Assembly (NCBI GenBank): GCA_030374805.1 | Contig: JARGSG010000227.1 | Location: 124,001 to 188,000, forward strand | From: Gracilaria gracilis | Taxonomy: Eukaryota; Rhodophyta; Florideophyceae; Gracilariales; Gracilariaceae | Length of the DNA: 64,000 nt | Direction: 5' to 3' | Shown: positions 21,979 through 32,252 of the stretch, in pieces | Numbering within the stretch: position 1 is the first letter of the stretch | How the letters are laid out: every line of letters starts with the position of its first letter | The notes under the pieces: generated by a model | What the model was told of the DNA's origin: nothing | Database searches by the model: none | Seen by the model: only the letters and a program-made list of their open reading frames with translations | Translations under genes and position numbers: made by a program

Positions 21979-21982
21979 CTAG

Positions 21983-23479
21983 GTTAGGCTGGCAGGGGTT
22001 TTGAGTTGGGAAACTGAGACAACGTGACGGTCAATGCAAGCAAATTATGATTGGCTACACTGAGAAATGAATAGTAATTTGCTTACAAAACTGTTCAACA
22101 CGAAGTCAAATCGTGGTGTTTTTGCGTCCACTGTGCAACAAATTTTTTCCCGCATCCAGATTTGTCCATTGTTGCTGTTGCACCAATCTACGTTTTGTTT
22201 TTGTATCACGGACTGTTTTTCTGCATTTAGAGCATCAAGAAAAGACCTCAGAGCAAAAGGGGTTGGTTGCAAACCTGTTCTTGCAAACTGGCCAACGTTT
22301 TAAAACAACCCTTAGTAGCACTTTGTGTAAAAGCTGTATGTGTCTTCTCTCTGCGCGCAAGAAGTTAAGAGTCGTGCAACGACTATTGGAGAAAATATGA
22401 AGATTATGTTAAAAGGACCAACCCCGATATTCCTTATTTTGAGCGACAAATGTATCATAGCCTCTCAAGATTGGTCCGGTTTTTAACGCTGTTCATGTTC
22501 TACCAAATTTGTTACAACGCTGCTTACAAATTCGGAAAGCGGTATGTATAACTCTGCGAAATAAAGGTAGATATTTTGGCGAAGATTCTCAGGCAATATT
22601 GTAGAGCGCTAATTTGCATAAGGCTTTTATTGAAATCTTTGTTTTGCTGAAATGTAAAAGGTGCTAAGGTTCTTTAGCATGGTAGGAGATGTTGGGATGA
22701 TTGTTATATGTATTTGTTGTACTAAAAAGTTTGGGAAACGTAATTTCTTTCGCCAGCTTTAACGAAAGATGATGAGGCTAACAGCCGTAATACCTGAAGT
22801 CTTGGACGAACATGTAGCTTGTAAAGTAGTTATCGGTGTTCTGATCAAGCTAAGAGTACTTCGGAAAATTAAAAGAGTGCGGCGTCGTGAAGATATTATG
22901 ATATCAAGCTCGAGAACGTGGTGCTTTTTGACAAAGGCTTTTTGGGTATTTTTCGTTAAAATTATGCACTTTTTGGTCCGGTTAAAGGACCCTGGACAAA
23001 TTAGGGGGGTTGGTACCTTTATCTACTGTAGGGCTACCGTTGCTTGGTGACACGCAGGCACTCTGGCGCTCTCGCGTTCGCTGGGCGCACAATCACAAGT
23101 GCACTCTCGCTGCACCTGATCATCATCTGCCTTCGCAGCGTTCTATCTACCAACGGTAACCTTATGAGCAGTACAAGGGTAGTTGTCCCACCGCCACACC
23201 CCCATCTTCCTCTACCGTGCCCCACTCCTTCCACGCCCTCCGCTCCCCCCTCCCCTTCGAGCACCCCGCTGCCGCTGGTAACATCGCCTCCTCCGCGGTG
23301 TCCACATTCGGTATTCCGCTTTCTTCACTGCGCCGCCAAAATTGTCTTCCAAACCATCTCCTACGCTTCGCTCACGTGACCCCAAGCCTTCCCGTGCAAC
23401 ACAAAACCACGCCCAAATGAACCGCGCTCATTGACTCTCTCTATCCTCATTAAAATCTCTGCGGTCACATTTCTCGGGC
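21983..23479. other. intergenic, no gene recognised
   Basis: This 1.5-kb stretch separates the transposon island from the first host gene. The left part is AT-rich with no long frame. The part from about 23,040 becomes C-rich and pyrimidine-rich, as expected for a promoter and leader region of the cryptochrome gene. No RNA gene was seen. Confidence 0.5.
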
Positions 23480-26400
23480 ATGCCAAGCGCCACCAACCGC
23501 TCGCCCTCCCTTCAGCGGCATCCCTCCAATCGACGCCCCCGCACACAGTCTCCGCCTCCGAAGCGCCGCCGCACCTCTCCACCACCCGCCACTCCCCTTT
23601 TGCGCTCTCCGCGGCCTTCTGCCACAAAATGGTTTCGCAAGCCCAGCGTGGTGTGGTACCGCGGCAACGACTTACGCGTTGAGGATCATCCGGCCCTGTT
23701 CACCGCCGCGCAACGGGGCGGTCCCGTAGTCCCTTTGTTTGTTTGGGATCCTTCTGATGGCTTTGGAGCTGGTCTGGGAACTGTCAAGCAGTGGTGGCTT
23801 CGCTATTCTCTTCAGCAACTACAGAACGATTTGCGCCGGCTCGGAGTGCAGCTTTATACTCGGAGAGGCAGAAGCACTGAAGAGCTGCGACGTTTCCTCC
23901 TCGATACAGGCGCCGACGCTGTGTTTTGGAATCGATGTTATGAGCCTCAACTGCTAAAACGAGACGAAGAACTGCGTGAAGAGCTGGCACAAGAAGGTTT
24001 CACAGCAGAGAGCTTCAAGGCTGAATTGCTTGTCGAACCCTGGGAGCTGTCCAGCTCCGAGACTTCCCCTCGCTATGAGACCTTCCATGCATACATGGCC
24101 GCCTGGATGACGGTAGCTCCTCCTCCTCATCCCCTCCCATCTCCCTCACGTTTGCAGCCAATATCCAAAATTGTTCAGTCTGCTGGGGTAGATCGCTTAG
24201 GTTTCGAGATTTCGGATGATATGGGCGATAAGTTAGGAAAGCTTTGGAAACCAGGAAGTGCACAAGCGAAACGGCAACTAGATATCTTTCTCAACGACGT
24301 CTTCCCGACTTTTGGTGAAAGTCGATGTAGGCAACATTTTGAGGGTACCAGTCGGCTGAGTCCACACATTCGTTTTGGGGAAATAAGCCCTCGAAGAATG
24401 TATCATGCCACTAAGTTGCGAGTTTCGCGATGGGATCAAACTACATTGCCGAGAAACCTGAAAATGGGTCCAAGACCGAATGTACCACCGCAGAGACATC
24501 ACCCTACGGTTAGCGATAAATCTGGAAACGTCGATAACAATAGAATCCGTAAACCTGGAAAGGACTCAGTTTTGACTCCGCAAGCGTCGGCCACAGGTAT
24601 TCCGACTCGAAACATTCGGCGAATAGGCTCACATCGAAAGCCAGGCAAATCGAGAGACCAAATAGAGCAACAGCACACTGTTCTTTCCGGGAAGTCGCGA
24701 GCATATCTTCCTCATATATCTCAATCGGCACGTGCATTTCTCAAGAACCTTTGCCTTCGAGATTTCTCATTCCACGTTCTCTATCATTTCCCTGACATGA
24801 ACTCGAAACCGCTGATTCCAGAGTTTTCCATGTTCCCTTGGGCAGAAGATAATGGTTTATTCGACTGTTGGCGAAATGGAGTTACAGGATATCCTATTAT
24901 CGACGCAGCAATGCGACAACTGCGTGAATCTGGTTGGGTTCATAATCGAATGAGATTCCTCCTGGCCTGTTTCTTGACAAAGTATTTGTTACTGCCCTGG
25001 TCTAAAGGGCTTCAGCTATTTTACAGGCTTCTTGTTGACGGAGACCACTCTGCGAATGCTCTAGGTTGGCAATGGACCGCTGGCAGTAATACTGATGCGT
25101 TTCCTGTGACCACTCTAGTTAATCCTGTTAAACAAGGCTACAAGCAAGATCCAAATGGAGATTACGTTCGACGATGGCTTCCGGAATTGGCAAAACTACC
25201 ATCTAAATATATACACCGACCGTGGGAAGCACCGCAAGAGTTACTTAAGAAGTGTGGTATTGAAATTGGAGATACTTATCCCGAGCGAATCGTTGACAGA
25301 CATCATGCAATGCGTAGAGCAACCAAGGCAATGAGTGTCATGAAGCAAATATTTTCTGCGAACACATTATGGAAGAGAAGATTTCGAGATGAAGAGAAGC
25401 TTGTTGTAGAATGGTCTGAGGCCGAAACAGGGACTGTGAAGTATGACGAGTTAAGCAACCATACTGGAAAGAGTTATTTGTTGCCTTCGTTATGGGCCTT
25501 GCTGCAAGGCGAACAATCTCCGCCTTACATACCAGGTTCTTCAGGAGGGGTAGACGCTCTTATGTCGATGGATACAACTGCGTGCTTAGTAGATGGGGCT
25601 TTACCCATTCCAATTGATGATCAGCCCGAATCGATAGAGCAGGCTCTACTATCTGCGCATGAGTACGTCCCGTCGGATCCTCAATTGCAACCAGAAGCGC
25701 TACTGTCACCAGAAAATCGAGACGTTGGAGCACAGTGTTTACAAGGTGTAGATGATACTGAACAATCTGATGAGCTGTTCACAGCAAAGTCTGAAGAAAT
25801 GGAAGCAATCGGAGAACCGCTGAAGTATTCTGTTGTAGAGCAAACCACATTCAAAGAGGAAGAGAGATCTCCTGGCCATCTCAACGCGGATATTGGTCGT
25901 ACTGGAAGCAAGGCTGGAAATGAGAAACAAGGTGACCTGCCTGTAGTCCCATATAGAGGAAATGATGTACCTTCGTCCAATTCGACACCAGATCAAGAGA
26001 TACATGCACCACGACTAACAGACCCACCATTCCCCAAGATTTCGTCTAGAACACCTGGTAAAGGTGACCCCGCTACAGCAACCGAACGAATCCCTGAAGT
26101 CCAGCAGTTTCTGAACCCACAAAATACCAATGCTATTGCATCTCCTGCTCACAGGACGAGACGGGGTCCGTTTTCTTTAGGAACTTCAGATCATGCTCCT
26201 CATTCGGGCTCTGTGTCTTCTCAACCTATTAATCGCTTCCACGGGGGTGAAGACGGGAAACACACTCAGGACAAGTTGCAACTGCCTCAAAGAACTGGGT
26301 ACCATCCAGATGCAACGTTCGGGAGTGTCCAACATGTAACTCCTGAGTTTGTAGAGGGCCCTTTCTCCTCCCAACAATTACAGGCAACTATGACACAGGT

Positions 26401-27838
26401 AGGCAAAGTTTCCTCTTCACATCATGTTTCGCAACAACCATTTCCGACTTCGATGCCTACAGAATTAGATCCTATTTATGCACCTCGACTTTCTACCGCT
26501 CCTATTCAATTGAACCACATGCCGACTGTGACAATGTCACCGAACCCATTGGTTATGGGTTCCGTTTTGAGCGCAAATGACGTAGGCTCTGCCCATGTCT
26601 TTGGTACAGGAGACGGAGCAAATGCTCCTCAGTCACATCATCTTCGCACGCATCAGTTTTATGGCGTTGGACAATTCGTTCCCATGGTGAATGCTCATCC
26701 AACGAATTCTGGTGAACGACCAAATGCTATACACCAGCCCACACCACACTCACAGAAGATCCCTACTGTTCCAGGTATGTTTCCTCTAACGTATGGCGTG
26801 TACGGCAACGGCGTCTTTGATCAGAGCATGTTTGCTGGGCAAATGAACCAGGCACAGTTCCCGCCAAATATGTACCCATCTCAGTCTCAAGCAGCCACCT
26901 CGACCCAAGTACGAGCTTCAGAGATGCCATCACATCATGTTTTCTTTCAAATGGGACCTCATGCCGACGGTCGTCAGCCTCAAACAAGCACAGTACTTCT
27001 CCAAGGGCAGGGGAATCCGAGTGTTCATGCCGGAGGCATAAAGGCAGAGGCTGCCGAACAACCCTCCGTCACGCCTTTAAAGAGTTTCAACCGAAGCTCT
27101 GCTGCTCACATTGTTCAAGATTCCGGATCTTCACATCGTACTGGAGGCCCAGAACCGGGTATTGCAAAGCCACCACGAACGGTATCTGGTCAATGTCAGC
27201 TTCCTGGGCAGACGTTTGCATCGAATGAATCTATTGCAGCTACGCATGACTACGTGAATGCTCATGGCACCAAGAAAGTTTCTGGAACTAGCACTTCACA
27301 GCAGGGTCGGGCCAACACGAAGCCAAGCTCGAAGTCGAGAAGTTCCTCTCGTGCTAAACGGGCCAGGCAAACGCAAGGTGCCATCTCTCGTGGGAAGAAC
27401 GACAGTAAAAGGGTGTCAAAGGAACGTCTTAGCGGAAACAGACGTGACTCTAATCGCAAATCAGGAGAAAGTCTATCTGCTGAGACCGGTACCACACCGA
27501 AGAACAGGCAAAAGATCCTTGAATCCGTCTTTGCTTCAGAGGATCATGAGCATCGACGGTTTGCGCGTTATCTTTCAGAGACATACGAATTCACCGGTAA
27601 TACGAATTGGCAGACTTCAAAAGACTATGTTCGTTTGTGTAGTCTAAAGGACGATTATCACAAGAAATGCAGCACAGAAAAGGATAAGCTGAAGATATAC
27701 CGCATCAAAGATTTTTTTTCGAAGGTTCTGAAGCTCGAAGTAACAGGGGAATGGGATCGGCATAACCATGGAGGGGTTCGCGGGCCATACGTGTATGGAA
27801 TCCGGTTGAAACAACAAGCTAAATCAAAACCAATTTAA
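23480..27838 (+). CDS. cryptochrome/photolyase-family protein, 1452 aa, with very long C-terminal extension
   Basis: The gene is intronless. Residues 1-50 are Pro/Arg/Ser-rich. The photolyase N-terminal alpha/beta domain spans about 53-190 and the FAD-binding helical domain about 225-640, interrupted by a basic insertion at about 321-410. The Trp electron-transfer triad is present (W464, W507, W530). Photolyase residues that contact a pyrimidine dimer are replaced: the position of E. coli E274 is N423 and W277 is L426. The latter change is also seen in plant cryptochromes, so dimer repair looks unlikely. The residue facing flavin N5 is Asn (N526), as in photolyases, whereas plant CRY has Asp. 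About 800 residues of low-complexity sequence follow. The last hundred or so (FFSKVLKLEVTGEW...VYGIRL) look like a folded, winged-helix-like domain. Likely a blue-light receptor; the function is inferred. Confidence 0.93.
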   Translation: MPSATNRSPSLQRHPSNRRPRTQSPPPKRRRTSPPPATPLLRSPRPSATKWFRKPSVVWYRGNDLRVEDHPALFTAAQRGGPVVPLFVWDPSDGFGAGLGTVKQWWLRYSLQQLQNDLRRLGVQLYTRRGRSTEELRRFLLDTGADAVFWNRCYEPQLLKRDEELREELAQEGFTAESFKAELLVEPWELSSSETSPRYETFHAYMAAWMTVAPPPHPLPSPSRLQPISKIVQSAGVDRLGFEISDDMGDKLGKLWKPGSAQAKRQLDIFLNDVFPTFGESRCRQHFEGTSRLSPHIRFGEISPRRMYHATKLRVSRWDQTTLPRNLKMGPRPNVPPQRHHPTVSDKSGNVDNNRIRKPGKDSVLTPQASATGIPTRNIRRIGSHRKPGKSRDQIEQQHTVLSGKSRAYLPHISQSARAFLKNLCLRDFSFHVLYHFPDMNSKPLIPEFSMFPWAEDNGLFDCWRNGVTGYPIIDAAMRQLRESGWVHNRMRFLLACFLTKYLLLPWSKGLQLFYRLLVDGDHSANALGWQWTAGSNTDAFPVTTLVNPVKQGYKQDPNGDYVRRWLPELAKLPSKYIHRPWEAPQELLKKCGIEIGDTYPERIVDRHHAMRRATKAMSVMKQIFSANTLWKRRFRDEEKLVVEWSEAETGTVKYDELSNHTGKSYLLPSLWALLQGEQSPPYIPGSSGGVDALMSMDTTACLVDGALPIPIDDQPESIEQALLSAHEYVPSDPQLQPEALLSPENRDVGAQCLQGVDDTEQSDELFTAKSEEMEAIGEPLKYSVVEQTTFKEEERSPGHLNADIGRTGSKAGNEKQGDLPVVPYRGNDVPSSNSTPDQEIHAPRLTDPPFPKISSRTPGKGDPATATERIPEVQQFLNPQNTNAIASPAHRTRRGPFSLGTSDHAPHSGSVSSQPINRFHGGEDGKHTQDKLQLPQRTGYHPDATFGSVQHVTPEFVEGPFSSQQLQATMTQVGKVSSSHHVSQQPFPTSMPTELDPIYAPRLSTAPIQLNHMPTVTMSPNPLVMGSVLSANDVGSAHVFGTGDGANAPQSHHLRTHQFYGVGQFVPMVNAHPTNSGERPNAIHQPTPHSQKIPTVPGMFPLTYGVYGNGVFDQSMFAGQMNQAQFPPNMYPSQSQAATSTQVRASEMPSHHVFFQMGPHADGRQPQTSTVLLQGQGNPSVHAGGIKAEAAEQPSVTPLKSFNRSSAAHIVQDSGSSHRTGGPEPGIAKPPRTVSGQCQLPGQTFASNESIAATHDYVNAHGTKKVSGTSTSQQGRANTKPSSKSRSSSRAKRARQTQGAISRGKNDSKRVSKERLSGNRRDSNRKSGESLSAETGTTPKNRQKILESVFASEDHEHRRFARYLSETYEFTGNTNWQTSKDYVRLCSLKDDYHKKCSTEKDKLKIYRIKDFFSKVLKLEVTGEWDRHNHGGVRGPYVYGIRLKQQAKSKPI

Positions 27839-28220
27839 GACTAACCATCTACACATTGTATAAAGCCAAAACCCCACCTGCAAACTATGACAAGTTCATG
27901 GACCTAAGCGTTCGAACCCCGTTGGTTACCTTTGGAAGGCCAACGGTTGTCGTCGAAGTTGTGACATTTGTAGGACAATTCATACAATTTTGTTTTGCTA
28001 CGTCGATGGTATATCCTTATACATCTCATGTACATATTCCCAACGTTGATATATTTTAAGAAGATGTGTATAAATAAATCTGCGACCTTGCTCCCCAACT
28101 CTGCTCAAGCTTGTCATTGTCCAAAAAGTTGTCCAAACGTTTCGAGCTTACCAACGGTACCTGCTTTTGCTAACAAAACAGGATCAGTACGTGCCTCTTC
28201 ACGCGCGAGCCACAACTTTG
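27839..28220. other. convergent intergenic region
   Basis: This 382-bp stretch lies between the tail-to-tail cryptochrome and CPS genes. ATAAATAAAT at about 28071 could serve as a polyadenylation signal on the plus strand. No gene is seen. Confidence 0.5.
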
Positions 28221-31200
28221 TTACTTCGATAATGACACCTGTTCTGGCTTAAGTCCAGGTAGGAATACAGGAGGGGCGGTCTTGTGATAATCCTGCATAG
28301 CCTTCACGGTGACTTTTTGAGTCTGTAGCACACGTATTGCCTGTGCCAAAGCTCTTGCAGCTGCGACCGTGGTTACATAAGGGACGTTGGACGACAAGGC
28401 TGCAATGCGAACAGCTCGAGTACTTTCTGCGTCTTCCGTCTTACGACTTGGAGAACAGATGAATAGATCAACTTCTTTGTTCTTAATCTTGTCCAGTACG
28501 TGCGGTCTGCCTTCGTTCACCTTAAGAACCATTTCTACATCTGCTGGGTTCAAGCCACCAGCAATCATTGTAACGTACGTTCCGCGTGTAGAGTAGATCT
28601 TGAAACCCATTGCAACGAGATCAAACGCGATAGGAACAGCCGAGTCCTTGTCTGCGTCCCCCAGGCTCATGAAAACTCGACCTGATGTAGGAATAACTAA
28701 ACCAGAAGCCAATTCTGCTTTCGCATACGCCATGGCGAACGAGTCATCAATACCCATGACTTCTCCGGTCGACCTCATTTCCGGAGATAACAGAACATCT
28801 GCTCCAGGGAACTTTTTGAATGGCAGAACGGCTTCTTTAACACACGTATACCTTGGGATGATTTCCTTACCTAGGCCAAGATCAGGCAACTTCGAACCCA
28901 TCATGGTTAGCGATGCCAGTTTTGCTAGGGGCTGACCAATAGCTTTTGACACAAACGGAACTGTTCGTGACGCCCGTGGATTTGCTTCCAAAATGTATAC
29001 CGTCTCTCCCTGAACAGCCCATTGAATGTTCATTAGGCCAATCACACCAAGGCGCTTCGCAAGAGCAACAGTCCAAGCACGTATCGTCACCATGGCGTTG
29101 TATGGAATTGAAAGAGTTGGAATCGAACATGCTGAATCTCCGGAATGTATACCAGCGGCTTCAATATGCTCCATAATACCCCCAATCACCACATTTCCAT
29201 GCATGTCTGCAATGGCATCAACGTCGACTTCGATTGCATTGTCTAGGAAGTGGTCAATGAGAACCGGATGCTCTGATTCTACGACAACATCTGCAGACAT
29301 GTACTTCTCAAGTTCTCTCTTATCATAAACTATCTCCATACCACGTCCTCCAAGCACATAACTCGGACGAACAACAACTGGATACTCGACTCGAGAAGCG
29401 ATATCAGCTGCTTCTTCGTAAGACTTGGCAATGCCGTTTGCCGGTTGTCTGATACCCAGCTCCTGTAGAATAGCAATAAAACGATCGCGATCCTCCGCTG
29501 CATCTATAGAATCTGGAGGCGTACCAAGAATGCGGCAGTTGACTCCTGCCTCTTTAGCCTCATCAGAAGCCAGGTACTTCTCTAACGGCACCGCCAGCTT
29601 TAATGGCGTCTGCCCCCCAAACTGGACAAGGATACCATTCGGCTTTTCGGCTTCTATAATTGAGATTACATCCTCAAGCGTCAGCGGCTCGAAATATAAT
29701 CGATCAGCTGTATCATAATCTGTGGAAACCGTTTCCGGATTCGAGTTAATCATCACGGTTTCATATCCGGCATCCCGAAGTGCGAAGCAAGCATGCACGC
29801 AGCAATAGTCAAACTCGATACCCTGTCCAATTCGATTGGGGCCCTGACCAAGGATAACAATTTTTTCCTTTCCCGTCGGTGGCGGAGTCTCTGATTCCGT
29901 CTCAAATTCATCTCCCCAAGTCATGAGCGAATCATAAGAGCTGTACATGTATGGCGTGTATGCTTCAAACTCAGCAGAGCACGTGTCTACAGTCTTATAC
30001 ACAGGCAGAACGCCCAAAGCCTTCCTTCTCAGACGAACTGCTTCTTCGCTGGTGTTCACGCAGAATGCAATCTGCTTATCGCTGTAGCCTGCAGACTTGT
30101 ATCGATACATCGCCGGAGTATCAATTTCATTCACCGAATCACACTTTCGTATCTCCTGACCAATATCATATAAATCTTTTAACTTCCACAAGAACCAATG
30201 ATCATATTTTGAGAGCTCAAATACCTGCTCAACGGACATACCAGCGTCAAATGCGTTTCGAACGAAGAAGATCCTTTCCGGGGAGGGTTGCCTCAGAATA
30301 GCTTCTAACCTCATTTCGCTGTCAACAACCTTGTCTTTTCCATCCAATCCCCAACCTGAACGACCCGTCTCTAAGCTTCGAAGTGCTTTTTGGAAGGATT
30401 CAATAAAGGTCCGACCAATGGACATAGCCTCACCAACAGCCTTCATCTGGGTAGACAAGGTATTATTAGAGCCAGTGAACTTCTCAAAGGCAAAGCGAGG
30501 GACCTTGGTCACAACATAGTCAAGAGAGGGTTCGAATGCAGCTGGTGTTTCTCTAGTAATGTCGTTTGAAATTTCAGGTAACGTTTGTCCGATCGAAAGC
30601 TTTGCAGCCAGTTTTGCAATTGGAAAACCAGTGGCCTTGGAAGCCAATGCTGATGAACGAGAAACGCGCGGGTTCATTTCAATGACAATAATGTCTCCAT
30701 TCTTAGGGTTCACCGAGAATTGAATGTTTGCTCCGCCCGTATCCACTCCGATCTCGCGAATAATATCAATAGCCATATCGCGGAGGTTCTGGTACTCCTT
30801 GTCGGTAAGTGTCTGTGTCGGGGCGACTGTTATGCTATCCCCAGTGTGTACGCCCATGGGATCAACGTTCTCAATGCTGCATACGATAACCACGTTGTCC
30901 TTTCCATCACGCATCACTTCAAGTTCGTATTCTTTCCAGCCAAGCAAAGATTGCTCAACCAAAATTTGATTAACGGGAGAAGCTTCCATACCAATCTCTG
31001 CCATTTTAAGGTAGTCTGGTTTGTTGTACGCAATTCCGCCTCCGGTTCCACCAAGAGTATAAGCCGGACGTATAATCAAGGGGAAAGAACCAATTTCCTC
31101 GGCAACGTTTTCGGCCATTTCCATGTTCTCGACGATTCCAGAGCGACAGCACTGAACACCAATCTTCTCCATTGCTTCTCTGAACAACAGCCTATCTTCA

Positions 31201-31814
31201 CCTTTCTCAATGGCGTCTAACTTGGCCCCGATAAGTTCGACTCCGTAGCGGTCAAGAACGCCGGTAGTAGCAAGCTTAGTGGCAAGATTCAATCCAGTTT
31301 GACCGCCCATCGTTGGTAACAACGCATCTGGACGCTCGACTTCTATAATACTCTCTAGAATATCAGGTGTTAATGGTTCAATATAAACTCTGTCGGCAGT
31401 TTCTGGGTCTGTCATGATAGTCGCAGGGTTTGAGTTGACAAGGACGACGGTATAACCTTCCGCCCTGAGAGCCTTACAAGCTTGTGTTCCACTGTAATCA
31501 AATTCTGCACCCTGACCGATAACAATAGCGCCAGCTCCTATAAGCATAATCTTCTTAATGTCTTGGCGTTTCACAAGGGGTTCGGTAGCTTCTCCAAAGA
31601 TGTCGGCCCATATGGGAGCCATGTCTACTTCGGGGGCGGGCGCTAATTCCGAAGTGTCGATGTCGTCGGCCACCATACGCGGAATTGCGTGACGGGACTT
31701 CAACGGTTTGGGGACAACATTCCGAGTTGTAGAAAGGAACTTGGTCGTCAATAACGGAACACGACGTTTAACCAGCGGCTGAGCCGCCGTGAAAGCAGGA
31801 GTGGAGTTATTCAT
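28221..31814 (-). CDS. carB: carbamoyl-phosphate synthase large subunit, organelle-targeted
   Basis: This 1197-aa protein makes carbamoyl phosphate from ammonia, bicarbonate and two ATP for pyrimidine and arginine synthesis. Two homologous ATP-grasp halves are evident: [22 protein letters not shown] at the start of the first and [20 protein letters not shown] at the start of the second. An oligomerisation segment separates them, and a C-terminal MGS-like allosteric domain begins near residue 1060. It is about 120 residues longer than E. coli CarB (1073 aa). The extra N terminus is Ser/Thr/Arg/Lys-rich, like a plastid transit peptide. There is no fused glutaminase domain, so it needs a separate CarA; in red algae carA is usually plastid-encoded. 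The gene is intronless. Confidence 0.97.
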   Translation of the reverse strand: MNNSTPAFTAAQPLVKRRVPLLTTKFLSTTRNVVPKPLKSRHAIPRMVADDIDTSELAPAPEVDMAPIWADIFGEATEPLVKRQDIKKIMLIGAGAIVIGQGAEFDYSGTQACKALRAEGYTVVLVNSNPATIMTDPETADRVYIEPLTPDILESIIEVERPDALLPTMGGQTGLNLATKLATTGVLDRYGVELIGAKLDAIEKGEDRLLFREAMEKIGVQCCRSGIVENMEMAENVAEEIGSFPLIIRPAYTLGGTGGGIAYNKPDYLKMAEIGMEASPVNQILVEQSLLGWKEYELEVMRDGKDNVVIVCSIENVDPMGVHTGDSITVAPTQTLTDKEYQNLRDMAIDIIREIGVDTGGANIQFSVNPKNGDIIVIEMNPRVSRSSALASKATGFPIAKLAAKLSIGQTLPEISNDITRETPAAFEPSLDYVVTKVPRFAFEKFTGSNNTLSTQMKAVGEAMSIGRTFIESFQKALRSLETGRSGWGLDGKDKVVDSEMRLEAILRQPSPERIFFVRNAFDAGMSVEQVFELSKYDHWFLWKLKDLYDIGQEIRKCDSVNEIDTPAMYRYKSAGYSDKQIAFCVNTSEEAVRLRRKALGVLPVYKTVDTCSAEFEAYTPYMYSSYDSLMTWGDEFETESETPPPTGKEKIVILGQGPNRIGQGIEFDYCCVHACFALRDAGYETVMINSNPETVSTDYDTADRLYFEPLTLEDVISIIEAEKPNGILVQFGGQTPLKLAVPLEKYLASDEAKEAGVNCRILGTPPDSIDAAEDRDRFIAILQELGIRQPANGIAKSYEEAADIASRVEYPVVVRPSYVLGGRGMEIVYDKRELEKYMSADVVVESEHPVLIDHFLDNAIEVDVDAIADMHGNVVIGGIMEHIEAAGIHSGDSACSIPTLSIPYNAMVTIRAWTVALAKRLGVIGLMNIQWAVQGETVYILEANPRASRTVPFVSKAIGQPLAKLASLTMMGSKLPDLGLGKEIIPRYTCVKEAVLPFKKFPGADVLLSPEMRSTGEVMGIDDSFAMAYAKAELASGLVIPTSGRVFMSLGDADKDSAVPIAFDLVAMGFKIYSTRGTYVTMIAGGLNPADVEMVLKVNEGRPHVLDKIKNKEVDLFICSPSRKTEDAESTRAVRIAALSSNVPYVTTVAAARALAQAIRVLQTQKVTVKAMQDYHKTAPPVFLPGLKPEQVSLSK

Positions 31815-31974
31815 CTGTAGAAGAGGCGCAACGGCGATCGAACGAAGATCGCGACGAAGCTATTCTGTGACGAAGAAAGCACTGTGGGATGGGTTGTTGG
31901 GTTGTACCAACGGTACTGCTTCAAAACGCGGAATGATCTCGCAGAGATGGAAGCAACGACCGGGGATGATTGCA

Positions 31975-32015
31975 TCTGCACTGCAGATAATCTGCAGCAG
32001 ATTCTGCAGTGCAGA
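31975..32015. promoter_or_regulatory. palindromic CTGCA cluster
   Basis: The 13-nt palindrome TCTGCACTGCAGA (31975-31987) and its complement TCTGCAGTGCAGA (32003-32015) flank TCTGCAGCAGA. A partial further copy follows at 32017. The same 13-mer recurs upstream of BUD23/phosphoglycerate dehydrogenase at 46016-46028. A role as a protein-binding site is an inference. Confidence 0.45.
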
Positions 32016-32221
32016 TTCTGCACTGTCCAATCGCACTCGGCAACTATCGAGATCAATGCCGAAAAGGTGGACACGGGTACCGTTTTGGTTGGGTTTTCAA
32101 GTCCCAACGGCCGAACCACCAATCCAATCGCACGGTTGCTTGCAAACAATTCAATTTAAGTTATCACTTTCTCAAAAATGCCGGAAACTGAACATCACGT
32201 ATTACCAAGGTCAGGGACCAC

Positions 32222-32252
32222 GGTGGCAAGTTGCCACCGTGGCAACTTGCCA
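32222..32252. promoter_or_regulatory. overlapping palindromes, RFX X-box-like
   Basis: GGTGGCAAGTTGCCACC (32222-32238) overlaps AGTTGCCACCGTGGCAACT (32229-32247), which is overlapped by GTGGCAACTTGCCAC. Each is a perfect palindrome around one central base. The GTTGCC...GGCAAC arms resemble the X-box bound by RFX proteins. Two direct copies of CGTGGCAAC recur at about 51226-51243, upstream of another gene pair. Confidence 0.4.

Larger units (their letters stand above)
6460..21982 (+). mobile_element. piggyBac-type DNA transposon carrying three nested insertions
   Basis: The left end CTAGTGTCTATTCGAC (6460-6475) is a perfect inverted match to the right end at 21967-21982. Each end is followed inward by a palindrome built on CCTCATATGAGG. 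The only transposase inside is a piggyBac-family DDE protein (6798-9555). After subtracting the nested solo LTR (8435-9230), the 11.5-kb LTR element (9653-21160) and a MITE (21428-21806), about 2.8 kb remains, a usual size for this family. CTAG occurs at all four ends of the outer element and the MITE, so it may be a 4-bp target duplication or part of the terminal repeat. Known piggyBac elements normally use TTAA. The pairing of ends is inferred from sequence symmetry. Confidence 0.65.

Noticed and set aside
23044-23379. Plus-strand frame upstream of the cryptochrome gene
   Set aside because: Proline-rich translation of a pyrimidine-rich leader; no domain, and the cryptochrome start lies downstream in another frame.
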